A DNA stretch of 64,000 nucleotides from Nitrospira sp. (GTDB lineage Bacteria > Nitrospirota > Nitrospiria > Nitrospirales > Nitrospiraceae). Shown in pieces: positions 7,250 to 15,995 of the stretch (positions are counted from its first letter, which is position 1; every line of letters begins with the position of its first letter). Both the position numbers and the translations under genes were made by a program. Below the pieces are notes generated by a model that searched no databases, was not told the origin of the DNA, and saw nothing but the letters and a program-made list of their open reading frames with translations. The stretch is from NCBI GenBank assembly GCA_029194675.1, contig JARFXP010000003.1, forward strand, positions 620,001 to 684,000, read 5' to 3'.

Positions 7250-9832
7250 CTAGGACCAGGCTGATGAGAGGACCCCCTCGGCATCCCGCCAGTGCGGGGT
7301 CCAGGCGAGGGTCACCAGCTTCACGGCAATGTTGGCTTTGGTGGGTTTGATGGATATCGTTTCGAGCTTCTCATTCAGTGGATCGGTTGCAGCGGCCAGC
7401 ATATCGCTTTCAGCCTTGAATTGTGCTTCGAGATCGCCCAACTGTTTTTGTAACGCTGCCACATTTTCTTCGGCTACCCCGACATCCTGAGACTCTTTCA
7501 TGACTCGGCCGGCACTCCGGATCGCGGTCGTGGCCCGACCGATGTTCGCGGCGCTGATCGTCTTTCGTCCAAGAAACGCCCCGAGAATGGAGGCTCCGAC
7601 AGAAATCGCCGCCTGCACTTGGCTGGAACGAGATTCGGTCTGCTGTTTTTCTTTCGCCAGTTCCGCCCGTCTAATACGCTCTTGAAGTGTGGCAATCTTC
7701 GACGCATACTTCTGGCGAAGCGTCCCGGCGCTCTCATCGCGTTGTTCTCGCCCGGTTTGCTGCAACCGGACGCGGAAATCTCGCTCGGATTCTCCAGGTT
7801 TTGATACTTCCTTGGTGCTGGGACTCCTGAACAACTCCACCTTTTGTGTACGGAAGAGCCAGCCGCCAAAGTCCTTGTTCCAATCGGCGTAGCTCTTGGC
7901 CTTGCCGGCACTCGCCGCCAACGCTAGAAACCGTGCTCCCGCTTCCGGATCTCGTTCAAGATCAGCCACCGCCAATTCAGCCGCTGTCGCCTTGTCCCAA
8001 TCGACCGCTACAGGACCGTCCACTAGAGGAGCCAATACGACCACATTCTGTGTATTGTCGGTTGCGCTTTTCGAATCGACGAAGCGAATCTGTGAGGAAC
8101 CCAAGAGCATTGGGGTATAGACCAATTCACTTCCCTCCGGCTTGCTACCGCGCAACGGCACGAAGTGCTGCGGAACATCCGGAGGCAACATGGGACGGGA
8201 TGTCAGTGCTGAGGACTCGCTCGCCTCGCTGAGCGGGCCCGCGTCGATGAGTCTGCGAGGCGTGCGAAGCGGGCTGAGTGCTGAGCGCGGAGTTTCTGCC
8301 GTTCCACGCTTCACGTCTAAGGTTTCACGTCTTCGTTGGTCCATCAACTGCTTGATCTGCATTCTGGTGAGCGGTCCGCGCAGATAGGAGAGACACCACC
8401 TCGTCTCAAATACGACAGGCTCATCTTCGTGCACATTGTTCATAAGAAAGATGCGATTGCCGAGGCCCGCCAGAGTTTGTTCCATGCGGCCTCGATCAAA
8501 CTTCTTTCCGGCACTCGTCGAAGCCCCTTCCAATCCCTCAAGCACCCTCGCCTTGTCTCGCTCCGTCTGCAATCGTCCAATGAACCAGGTGCCGGTGTTA
8601 GCCAAGCCCTTGTAGTCGAGATCCACCGGGTTTTGCGTGGCAAGCACAACTCCGAGTCCGAACGCGCGCGCTTGTTTGAGCAAGGTCATCAAAGGGAGCT
8701 TCGAAGGAGGATTGGCTACCGGTGGGAAGTAGCCGAAGATCTCGTCCATGTAGAGCAATGCTCGCAGGCTCGTCGTACCAGATTGCGTCCTCATCCAACC
8801 GACCATTTGACTCAAGAGCAGCGTGACAAAGAACATGCGCTCGGTATCGCTAAGATGCGCGATGGAAAAGATCGCCAGACGTGGCTTGCCTGCCGGCGTA
8901 TAGAGCAAAGATTGAATATCGAGGGCTTCTCCTTCCATCCAGGCCTGAAATCCTGGAGCAGCCAACAGATTGTTCAGCTTCATCGCGAGCGCGAATCGGT
9001 CTTTCGAGGGGAAGAAGGACTCCACATCCATCACACCGATCTTCGATACCGGCGGTGATTGGATGGCCTGAATCAGTGTGGCAAGGTCGAGATCTTCTTC
9101 CCTCTTCCACGTCCGATCGAGAATTGTGGACAAGAGGATGTGCTCACGGCTCTGGATCGGATCGGCCTCGATGCCAAGCAGGCCGAGCAAACTCGTGACG
9201 GTCGTACTGATACGCTCCCGCAGCAGCTCCGCATCTTCACGCACATCGGCAGCCGGCGCGGCGAACGATTTAAGGATGGAAACCGGCAACCCGGCGTTGC
9301 TTCCCGGCGTGTAAATCGCAACATCCGCTGCATCTCGAAGCCGTTGAATCCGTGCCCCATCCTGTTGCCAACTTGCCAAACCTTTCGTCCAGAGTTCGGC
9401 CTGCCCCCTAGCATAATCTGCTGACGACAAGCCTTTCTTGCGCGCATCGTCCTCGTTGATCCAGGGTTGAAAGTCTTCACCCTTGAGCGATGGAAACGTC
9501 AGCATCAAATTGCCGAGGTCGCCCTTCGGATCGATGATGATGGCGGGAATGTTGTCGATAGCGGCTTCTTCGAGCAGCGCGAGGCACAGGCCTGTCTTGC
9601 CGCTGCCGGTCATCCCGACGCAGACCGCGTGCGTCACCAGATCTTTCGAGTCATACAGCAGCCATCCAGGTTTGGCCTGCTTGGTGGCCAGATCATACGG
9701 CCGTCCCATATAAAAGACGCCGAGCTTTTCGAAATCTTCCGCTGTGGACGAGGCAGGCGAGGGTGACGGAGTGGATTTCTTCGAGACGCTCTGGGCCTTT
9801 GCAGTGGAATCGGTCTTCCTCGCTTTCGGCAT
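7250..9832 (-). CDS. HerA/VirB4-like P-loop ATPase, full-length copy
   Basis: An 860-residue ATP-binding protein of the HerA/DUF87-like helicase-translocase superfamily. A low-complexity Ser/Pro/Lys N-terminus (1-30) precedes [13 protein letters not shown] and a Walker A motif GMTGSGKTG at about residue 78. Walker B is LLYMDEIFGYFPP, and a sensor-type ATQNPVDLD follows. Around 640-760 there is a charged helical region with likely coiled coil (LQERIRRAELAKEKQQTE). It is transcribed alone from a good sigma-70 promoter at 9877-9905. The first 112 codons and the promoter are repeated at 32.8-33.2 kb in a truncated copy. Its biological role is not clear from sequence; nothing shows it to be an eCIS component. 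Confidence 0.85.
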   Translation of the reverse strand: MPKARKTDSTAKAQSVSKKSTPSPSPASSTAEDFEKLGVFYMGRPYDLATKQAKPGWLLYDSKDLVTHAVCVGMTGSGKTGLCLALLEEAAIDNIPAIIIDPKGDLGNLMLTFPSLKGEDFQPWINEDDARKKGLSSADYARGQAELWTKGLASWQQDGARIQRLRDAADVAIYTPGSNAGLPVSILKSFAAPAADVREDAELLRERISTTVTSLLGLLGIEADPIQSREHILLSTILDRTWKREEDLDLATLIQAIQSPPVSKIGVMDVESFFPSKDRFALAMKLNNLLAAPGFQAWMEGEALDIQSLLYTPAGKPRLAIFSIAHLSDTERMFFVTLLLSQMVGWMRTQSGTTSLRALLYMDEIFGYFPPVANPPSKLPLMTLLKQARAFGLGVVLATQNPVDLDYKGLANTGTWFIGRLQTERDKARVLEGLEGASTSAGKKFDRGRMEQTLAGLGNRIFLMNNVHEDEPVVFETRWCLSYLRGPLTRMQIKQLMDQRRRETLDVKRGTAETPRSALSPLRTPRRLIDAGPLSEASESSALTSRPMLPPDVPQHFVPLRGSKPEGSELVYTPMLLGSSQIRFVDSKSATDNTQNVVVLAPLVDGPVAVDWDKATAAELAVADLERDPEAGARFLALAASAGKAKSYADWNKDFGGWLFRTQKVELFRSPSTKEVSKPGESERDFRVRLQQTGREQRDESAGTLRQKYASKIATLQERIRRAELAKEKQQTESRSSQVQAAISVGASILGAFLGRKTISAANIGRATTAIRSAGRVMKESQDVGVAEENVAALQKQLGDLEAQFKAESDMLAAATDPLNEKLETISIKPTKANIAVKLVTLAWTPHWRDAEGVLSSAWS

Positions 9833-9918
9833 GCCACAGTCTCCCTTCGCTCGATGGTCGGGATGAATTGCGCGATATTGTAGAGGTCTAAAAGACGAGC
9901 TGCAAGCTGGCGTGGAAC
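9495..9918 (-). repeat. 424-bp direct repeat, copy A (5' end and promoter of HerA-like gene)
   Basis: This segment aligns without gaps to 32767-33190 (constant offset 23,272 bp). It covers the first ~112 codons of the HerA-like gene plus 86 bp upstream, including the promoter. Both copies have the same orientation and bracket the eCIS island. The encoded peptides are nearly identical from residue ~29 on, while the DNA differs at many third positions, so the duplication is not recent. Confidence 0.85.
9877..9905 (-). promoter_or_regulatory. Sigma-70-type promoter of HerA-like ATPase
   Basis: On the minus strand TTGCAG (9900-9905) and TACAAT (9877-9882) are separated by exactly 17 bp, about 45 bp before the start codon. 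The same arrangement, TTGAAG-N17-TACAAT, is preserved in the diverged repeat copy at 33149-33177, which supports function. Confidence 0.65.
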
Positions 9919-10798
9919 ACCGTAGCCGACAGTCAACGGATAGGAGCCATGTTGGAACTTGCGTACGCGCTGGTGTGGACGGGACTCAGAGGTCAAGCAC
10001 ATTGCGGCATCCGCATTGAGCTGTATGCCTGCAAGATGCGACCCCACGACCCCAATCTCGCATTTCAATCTTAGTTGGACGGGACGCCCTTTAACAAGAA
10101 AGGATCGTCATCGGTTACCCGCCAGAACTCTTCTTTCCAGAATGGGAAATTGCCGAAATCTCCATGCGTCTGTGGGCTTGTGTCTACGGTTCGGCTTCCT
10201 GAATTAAAAGCCTTCAGCGAAACCCTTGGCCGAATGCGACGGACATTATGCAGGTGAACGACACGAAGCAGATTTGGATATCAACCTGCTACGAGGTCCA
10301 GAGGAGAATCCGGACGAGCAAAAAACCCATCGAACCACACCAAGAGGGATCCGGGGAGCGACAATCCTAAAAATTGCTCAGCCGCTCACCACTGTATTCC
10401 GTAGCTCGTTCGATCGACCGACGCGCCATGTTCATTCCCCTATGAACGAAGATCAATATCCTTCGTTTATCCGTTCCAGGGCGAGTGGGTGTTGTGTTCC
10501 TTATCGACGTAAAAAGTTCGCAAAAAGTTCCGGTCGGATCTTCCGGCTTTTTGGGTTTGCACGTTGGTTGTGAGAGTCTGGAATATGGCCAAAACAGAAG
10601 GTGCCGGTGGGACTCCGGCTTTCCAACGTTCGCTCTCGGATCGATCAGCTCTCCATCTCCGTCGACCATCACAACATGTTCTTTGATGTTGAAGAGCAGC
10701 CCCCACTACGCTCTCTTGCCCGGCGTATGACAAGACGGAGAGGCTTCAAAATTCATATTTGGCTCGTTGAACTTAGTAGTCTGAGTAGAAATGCGACC
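9919..10798. other. 880-bp stretch without a supportable gene
   Basis: Several short overlapping frames on both strands (for example 10226-10573 plus and 10367-10672 minus) show no recognisable domain, no good ribosome binding site and no coding bias. A weak GC-rich dyad followed by a T run (CCGGTCGGATCTTCCGG then TTTTT) lies near 10530 on the plus strand. The region separates the 3' end of the eCIS operon from the HerA-like gene promoter. Confidence 0.4.
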
Positions 10799-12955
10799 TC
10801 ATCCGCCTGTCGTGCCTCGCCATCCAGCGACGGCATGGGCTGCCGCAGTTACGGCATTGGCCAGTTCTAGCGCGTAATTGGGATCCGAAGGATTGAGCAG
10901 TGCAGTACGCGAGTTTATCCCAACAGCCTGAAGATCACCAGGATTGCCGGTCCCAGCAGCGGTGTTCAAGGCAAAGACATAACGGAAGATGTCCATCGCC
11001 ATCAGTGGGAAAATGCCCGCCTGGATCTGCGGCAGGCCTCTGAACTCAAGGATCGGAAGATGGATGGCGCCCATCGTATCGGTGGTTACGCCATAGCTAC
11101 CCAGGGATTCAATTTCGCTGGTATGGCGGAGCCGCTGCGATGGGAAGTTAACACGGGTCAGCTTATCGACGCCGCTCGCGATCCCCTCCAGCCAGTCACG
11201 CCGCCGCAGGTGGCCTGTCAGAGCTGCCCGTTGAGCTGAGGTTTTAGGTTCCGCAGAGGCTGGACCGTATTTAAGGTTGTCGTTATAGATTCCGCCCGAG
11301 AAAACGTCGCCATCGTCGTTAATATTTGCATTCACGCGCCGGGCGGCACGACAGACCATCAGCGCGAAGAGATCAGGATGTTTATCGGTCGTCACTCGCC
11401 CAACTGGCGGAATCTGCTGATAAACTGTGTCAAAGGCGGTTCTCATCATCAGACCACCAGCGATTGTCTTGCCGTAACCGGCAACTCCTTGCTCTCCTTG
11501 ATCGAGATAGAGAATAAGATGGGCCATCAACGCCTCCATCTCGACCGACTGCTCGCTATGCGGAAGCGAGGCAACTATCTCCGCATGGGCCGCCGCGCGC
11601 GCAGCACCGACCCTGGCAAGCCCAGTCGTGGCGGCCGTTCCGCCGACGGAGGTACCAAAGCCACTGGGATCTAGCCCACCCCCGAAGAGTTCCTGAGCCG
11701 CAGTGGGTGCCGCCGCGCCCCCGCCCGGGTTAGTCGCGATGTCCTGAAACAGCGTACCGAGTGCGGCCAGACTGAGCCCTACGGTCGCTTGAGGCTTGCC
11801 GGCGAGCAAGCCTCCATTGAATCGTAGATAGCGGTTAGCCGTTGCACTCCCTCTCGGTAGCATGTCTGCGGGAATATCGGTATTGGGATGACTATGGATG
11901 TGGGTGATGAGGGCTGCGATGTCGGTTAGAGCCTGGGTGAGTTGCGTGAAGCCCGTAATACTCACAGGAAAGGCATCGGTCACAAACTCCAGATCTGAAT
12001 AGCCAGAATAGGAGGTGTTGCCGTAGTTCGGATCTTGAGCGGTTTCCTCGTCCGCCTCGACATTGTAGCCCGTGCCGTTGACCAACACATCTTTCTTGGG
12101 AAGCTTGTCGCGGCGGGCACTGCGCCCAAAGCGGGGGGTGAGCTTAGTGGTAGAAACGGCACCAATCTCAAACTCGAAGCCTACGGCGCGCTGAACGGGG
12201 GCAGACGAAGGAGCATTGCAGCACTGAGCGGTGTTGATGGTGGAATTAATGGTGTCAGCCTTCATTGAATTTTCTTGCGCCATCCCAACCACTGCCGCCT
12301 TCGCCCCCATCACATCCGCCTCATGCTCCAGTCCCTGATCGTCGTTGGCCAGCACGCCGCCAGTCAGCTGCATCGTCGGCTGGACGCGGCCCTGCGTCTG
12401 CTGGACGACATGCCAGGCTTCATGAGGCAGATGCTGTTCCTGCCCTGGCGCTACATGAATATCTGTTCCTTGCGTATAGGCGAGCGCATTGAGTCCTGCC
12501 GGTTGGGAAGAGTTGTAGTGAACATTGACATTGTCCATCGACAGGCCGGACAGAGACTCGATACCGAATTTGAGGTGATCGGGGAGGCCGGTTCGGTTCG
12601 GGTGTCGAGCCGGTGGTGCAGCGGGAGCCCCCGGGTTCCTCTGGAGTGCGTCGTCTGGACGGTTGCGCTGGACCATGGGAACCTTCTCTTGGGGAAACTT
12701 CCCTTGGAGTCGTTCTTCTTCGTCCGATTCCTGCCGTTGCACTCGTGTGTCACCCGGCCGGCTGACCATGAGCTTGGTCTGGAACGTGCCTGATTGCAGG
12801 AGCCGATTCACGGCTTGATTTCCGATGGTACCTTGCAACTGGAGAATTGGGTGACGCGTGGCACCGGGTTGCGTCTCGGATAGCGCCGGTCCTGTCCCCC
12901 GTCGCGCTCGATCTGGCTCCACTGTGACGGCTTTATCTGCGAGGTGCTGCTTCAT
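10799..12955 (-). CDS. DUF4157 (HExxH) protein with C-terminal cargo-like domain, eCIS-associated
   Basis: A 718-residue protein, last gene of the eCIS operon. The start at 12955 (MKQHLADK) is chosen because GAGGAGG lies 9 nt upstream; a start 7 codons earlier is possible. A Gln/Arg/Pro-rich leader is followed by a DUF4157 domain (~124-200) with the metalloprotease-like motif HEAWH (178-182) and a downstream HEAD. DUF4157 domains are known as frequent partners of eCIS loci and of translocated toxins. Residues ~258-718 form a separate region beginning GFEFEIG, later SDLEFVTDAFP, which faintly resembles amidoligase/glutamine-synthetase-fold motifs; this resemblance is inference. Short hydrophobic-Gln-Arg motifs (VQR/LQR) occur before and after the DUF4157 domain. 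Likely role: loaded effector or its processing protease. Confidence 0.8.
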   Translation of the reverse strand: MKQHLADKAVTVEPDRARRGTGPALSETQPGATRHPILQLQGTIGNQAVNRLLQSGTFQTKLMVSRPGDTRVQRQESDEEERLQGKFPQEKVPMVQRNRPDDALQRNPGAPAAPPARHPNRTGLPDHLKFGIESLSGLSMDNVNVHYNSSQPAGLNALAYTQGTDIHVAPGQEQHLPHEAWHVVQQTQGRVQPTMQLTGGVLANDDQGLEHEADVMGAKAAVVGMAQENSMKADTINSTINTAQCCNAPSSAPVQRAVGFEFEIGAVSTTKLTPRFGRSARRDKLPKKDVLVNGTGYNVEADEETAQDPNYGNTSYSGYSDLEFVTDAFPVSITGFTQLTQALTDIAALITHIHSHPNTDIPADMLPRGSATANRYLRFNGGLLAGKPQATVGLSLAALGTLFQDIATNPGGGAAAPTAAQELFGGGLDPSGFGTSVGGTAATTGLARVGAARAAAHAEIVASLPHSEQSVEMEALMAHLILYLDQGEQGVAGYGKTIAGGLMMRTAFDTVYQQIPPVGRVTTDKHPDLFALMVCRAARRVNANINDDGDVFSGGIYNDNLKYGPASAEPKTSAQRAALTGHLRRRDWLEGIASGVDKLTRVNFPSQRLRHTSEIESLGSYGVTTDTMGAIHLPILEFRGLPQIQAGIFPLMAMDIFRYVFALNTAAGTGNPGDLQAVGINSRTALLNPSDPNYALELANAVTAAAHAVAGWRGTTGG

Positions 12956-13029
12956 GGACCTGTTCCTCCTCGACAACGATGAGGATCGGTGTCAGGCATG
13001 GTAACGAAGGGTGCCTGATACTGCCTATC

Positions 13030-13272
13030 CTAGGACGAGACCACTGATTCTTCTCGTGGACGGTCACCGTTGCTTTCTTCCACAGATGACTCCTTCAGCA
13101 CTTCCTCCAATACCTGAATAGCGCCGCTGATGCGCAGCAGAGTATCCCGCAGATACATCTGCTGTCGTTCTAACTCCTGAAGGCGTCCTTGACCCGCCTC
13201 CAGCTCCTTTTTTAAGGATGCGATGCGACTTTGTACAGCTTGTTGCATGGTGTTGACCCTTTCTCGAACCAT
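13030..13272 (-). CDS. Small coiled-coil protein in eCIS operon
   Basis: An 80-residue acidic, heptad-rich protein. Residues ~9-62 are predicted by eye to form one long coiled coil (SLKKELEAGQGRLQELERQQ and RISGAIQVLEEVLKES), followed by a disordered acidic tail. The start at 13272 is tentative; Met9 at 13248 has an AAAGGG upstream and may be the true start. It lies between the DUF4157 gene (74 bp downstream) and the tail-fibre-like genes, on the same strand. No family is recognised. A chaperone or adaptor for the DUF4157 protein, or a fibre accessory, would fit the position, but that is a guess. Confidence 0.6.
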   Translation of the reverse strand: MVRERVNTMQQAVQSRIASLKKELEAGQGRLQELERQQMYLRDTLLRISGAIQVLEEVLKESSVEESNGDRPREESVVSS

Positions 13273-13301
13273 CAGTGCCGTCGTTCGTCAGGATGTCGTC
13301 C

Positions 13302-13844
13302 TTACTGCAACATCACCAGCACGGCAATCTTGCCTTTTCCTTTTTTTAAGTTGCCCAATGACTTCCCCACGATAGCCCCCACGGCCTTGCTGGGATCGAT
13401 AACTTTCTGCGCGTGTCCTTTCGTGTGGCTGGTCGTGAGCAGATCGCCGGCCTTGATCGGCGCAATATCGGCATCCACTTTACAGTGCGCAAAGGCTCCA
13501 AGCGTGACCATGAACCCCTTTTGTCCTGGATTGATCTTTGTGTGATCTATTTTGGCTAACTCTTCTATCGTGTGCGTTCTCTGCGGCGCACCCGCTGTCT
13601 TCTCTCCATTTTTCTTGGTTTTTGCTTTCTCTGATTGCTTTGCTGGGAGCCCCAGCTGATCGATGCCGACATGGGACACCACCCCACAGACCCGAGTATC
13701 ATAACTTCGATCCGATACATCCACCTCAGGAAAAAGAGCCGGCCCTGAGGCAGAGGGCCACATCGGCTGCTTATCGGCAATCACAACGACATCCCCTGTT
13801 TCGAGAGTGTCTGAAATATTGTTGAGAAACTGTGCGATATCCAT
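13302..13844 (-). CDS. Tail-fibre-associated beta-rich protein
   Basis: A 180-residue protein. The N-terminal ~50 residues (MDIAQFLNNISDTLETGDVV) are followed by a Lys-rich linker and a C-terminal domain (GQKGFMVTLGAF, PIKAGDLLTTSHTKGHAQKV, KAVGAIVGKSLGNLKKGKG). This C-terminal signature (value, PIKPGDLLT, TPGYAMK, DPSKALGTVLGKAL-like) is common at the ends of tail-fibre and surface-repeat proteins and is usually a beta-structured trimerisation or autoprocessing region. The gene follows the fibre gene in the eCIS operon and has a GAGGGA ribosome binding site. It probably contributes to fibre assembly or is itself a short fibre. Confidence 0.65.
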   Translation of the reverse strand: MDIAQFLNNISDTLETGDVVVIADKQPMWPSASGPALFPEVDVSDRSYDTRVCGVVSHVGIDQLGLPAKQSEKAKTKKNGEKTAGAPQRTHTIEELAKIDHTKINPGQKGFMVTLGAFAHCKVDADIAPIKAGDLLTTSHTKGHAQKVIDPSKAVGAIVGKSLGNLKKGKGKIAVLVMLQ

Positions 13845-14059
13845 AGTCTGTCCCTCGTCCTACTCCGGCTGAAGCTCTTCGACTCCGTTCTTCTTCCTGT
13901 CTCGTTTCAACATTGCACACACCCTATGCAACATTTGTTTCCCATCAAAGAGATTCAAAAAGCTTCCGATAATGGTTCACATTTGCCCCTTGCTTGATTC
14001 GTCCATGCTCCAACACAGCGATTATTTGATGCAAGGAAGAGCACTATCCGGATGCCACG

Positions 14060-15298
14060 CTAGAAAGCGGTCCCCGACAAAATTACTCTATACGATGCAC
14101 TTTGATTGTCCCTCCAATAGAAATAGAGCCCGCTTCCCCATGCGCCTCCAACAATGAGAGAGTTAGCAGGAAGTTGCGCAAGCAGTGCTTTTGCATCAGA
14201 ATCACTCGCAAATGCGCCTTCAATCACAATAGGATTGGGAACACCCGGGTTACGAACAATATGAAGAGGCTTTTTCGGCGTCACTGCCCCGATGCCGACG
14301 TTGCCGTTGGCCGTATTCATACTTAACCCCCACCCGACACCGGTATTTCCCCATAAACCTACGTGATCATCATCGACCATCCCAATGAATGCACGGTCAG
14401 TGTTAGGAGCAGTTTGATACATCCAAATACCTGCTGTACCGCTCGGACCCTGCCTGACCCGCATTCTATCGGTTACATCGAAGCTGAATCCTGGAGTTGG
14501 CGTACCGATGCCGACCTTGCCGTCTTTGGTGATATTAAAGACATCGCCTCCTCCGGCCGTCCACAAACTCAATCGTCCTCCTGGACTATTGGTAATCTCC
14601 ACTCGATTCCCCAACCCTTCATTCGTCGAAAGCCGTAAGTAGGCTTGCCCACCCGATGACTCAAACAAACCGACCGCGTCCGCTGCAACCACGTGAAACT
14701 TGTGGCTCGGGGTTGTCGTTCCGATGCCGACGTTGCCGGTCACCGTTGCATTTCCCGTGACGCTCAAACTGTTTGCCGCAAGGTTTACCGTCGGATCGAT
14801 AGCGCTGCCGGCAATTTTTCGAACGGTGCTGTCGACACTGCCGATGGTTCCACCGCCGTCCAACTTCACCTTCGCGAGCACAATGACGGAGCCGTCATTC
14901 ACCGGGACTGTTGTTCCTGCTTCCACCAGAGGACGTTCCGTCGTACGCGTATAGTTATCGATTCCGCCTACAGTGTAATGGTCACCTGCGTCGAAAACCT
15001 CTTCGTATTTGGCCGTGATATACACATCCGCATTCGATCCAAACGCTGTGAGGTCTTTCGATTGGGCATCCAAGAGCACAAGTTCCCGCCCGTCTTTATC
15101 AATCGCCATTCCTGAACTAATGCCGATGATCTTGTCGGCGGACTTTGTCACCTGAAGTCCTCCGTCTGCTATCCCCCAGGTGTGCAGCAACTGGTTATGC
15201 CGTCGCCGCATATTCATGTGATACCCCTGCTCATCCGTAAAATCCTTCTCGACAAGAAACTGCGAAGTGAAATAATTCAGCCGTTTAACATCCGCCAT
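14060..15298 (-). CDS. eCIS tail-fibre-like protein (receptor-binding candidate)
   Basis: A 412-residue protein. The start at 15298 (MADVKRLNYF) has a GGGGAGG ribosome binding site 7 nt upstream and follows the previous stop directly. The N-terminal ~50 residues (NYFTSQFLVEKDFTDEQGYH) match a conserved head found on eCIS fibre-like proteins and probably attach to the baseplate. The rest is beta-rich with three repeats of GxVGIGxxTP (GNVGIGTTTP, GKVGIGTPTP, GNVGIGAVTP), typical of trimeric phage fibre shafts. The C-terminus (YFYWRDNQSASYRVILSG) is likely the tip. Inferred role: binding to the target cell surface. Confidence 0.78.
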   Translation of the reverse strand: MADVKRLNYFTSQFLVEKDFTDEQGYHMNMRRRHNQLLHTWGIADGGLQVTKSADKIIGISSGMAIDKDGRELVLLDAQSKDLTAFGSNADVYITAKYEEVFDAGDHYTVGGIDNYTRTTERPLVEAGTTVPVNDGSVIVLAKVKLDGGGTIGSVDSTVRKIAGSAIDPTVNLAANSLSVTGNATVTGNVGIGTTTPSHKFHVVAADAVGLFESSGGQAYLRLSTNEGLGNRVEITNSPGGRLSLWTAGGGDVFNITKDGKVGIGTPTPGFSFDVTDRMRVRQGPSGTAGIWMYQTAPNTDRAFIGMVDDDHVGLWGNTGVGWGLSMNTANGNVGIGAVTPKKPLHIVRNPGVPNPIVIEGAFASDSDAKALLAQLPANSLIVGGAWGSGLYFYWRDNQSASYRVILSGTAF

Positions 15299-15300
15299 GG

Positions 15301-15987
15301 TCAATCCTCCCCTTGAGCTGTCCCTAACAGGGTATCGACGCCGACCGTAGAGTGCCGTCCAATTTGCATACTTGGGAACATCGGGATGAGTTCATAAAAC
15401 GTGTGCGCCGGCTTCTCCAGATCGATCAGTGCACGGGCAATCTCCATTTGCCGCTCTTGTACCGTCGGCGCAACTCGCGGCAGCGAAATCTTGACTCGGA
15501 AAAAATGAGGCTTTTCACCGCCGAGATCCATATCCACGCCGATGGTCGATCGAACCCCGATTTGTACGCCCTCGTCCTCCTCTTCAACCACGGTCGGAAT
15601 ACTGACGGTAAAAATCGACAGGAGATCCTGTAAATTCTTCTTGGTTCCGCGCCACCGGTACAACTGCGCAATCTTTGCGACAAATTCGCGTTGCTCGGTC
15701 ACACCGACATCGGCGCGTAGACTAAAGGCCGTCCAGCTTGCCAGCCATGACAAGAATTCTTCCGGTGTCTGATAGGGATCGAAATACTTCGTGACCCCTG
15801 CAATGTTTTCTTCTATCCCTTGATCTGGAAACGGAACCCCCGTTTCCGGAAACTCTACGCCGTCTTGCCGACCAAGCAGAATCTTCTCAAAGGCAAGCAA
15901 CCATTGTCCGAGATACGGATCTTCCTGGTAGATCGCCGGCAGAGACTGCACGAGGCTGCTTGCCGATTGTGTGGTTTGCGTGGTCAT
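15301..15987 (-). CDS. eCIS/phage tail protein I-like baseplate protein (TIGR02242-like)
   Basis: A 228-residue protein. The start at 15987 (MTTQTTQS) is preferred because GAGGAGG lies 6 nt upstream. The N-terminal motif LPAIYQEDPYLGQWLLAFEKIL, split here as SLPAIYQED and LGQWLLAFEKIL, is characteristic of tail-protein-I-like components of contractile particles. Other signatures are FLSWLASWTAF, IAQLYRWRGTKKNLQDLL and KPAHTFYELIPMF. In P2 and related particles this protein links the baseplate wedge to the tail fibre, which fits its place between the baseplate wedge gene (15996-17237) and the fibre gene. Confidence 0.88.
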   Translation of the reverse strand: MTTQTTQSASSLVQSLPAIYQEDPYLGQWLLAFEKILLGRQDGVEFPETGVPFPDQGIEENIAGVTKYFDPYQTPEEFLSWLASWTAFSLRADVGVTEQREFVAKIAQLYRWRGTKKNLQDLLSIFTVSIPTVVEEEDEGVQIGVRSTIGVDMDLGGEKPHFFRVKISLPRVAPTVQERQMEIARALIDLEKPAHTFYELIPMFPSMQIGRHSTVGVDTLLGTAQGED

Positions 15988-15995
15988 GAACCTCC

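Noticed and set aside
7250..9832. HerA-like ATPase as an eCIS component
   Set aside because: It has its own promoter, is ~970 bp from the eCIS operon and is not part of known eCIS gene sets; the truncated copy suggests it is only a bystander of the insertion.
10367..10672. 101-codon frame in the gap upstream of the eCIS cargo gene
   Set aside because: Overlapped by equally long frames on both strands, no recognised motif and no start signal.
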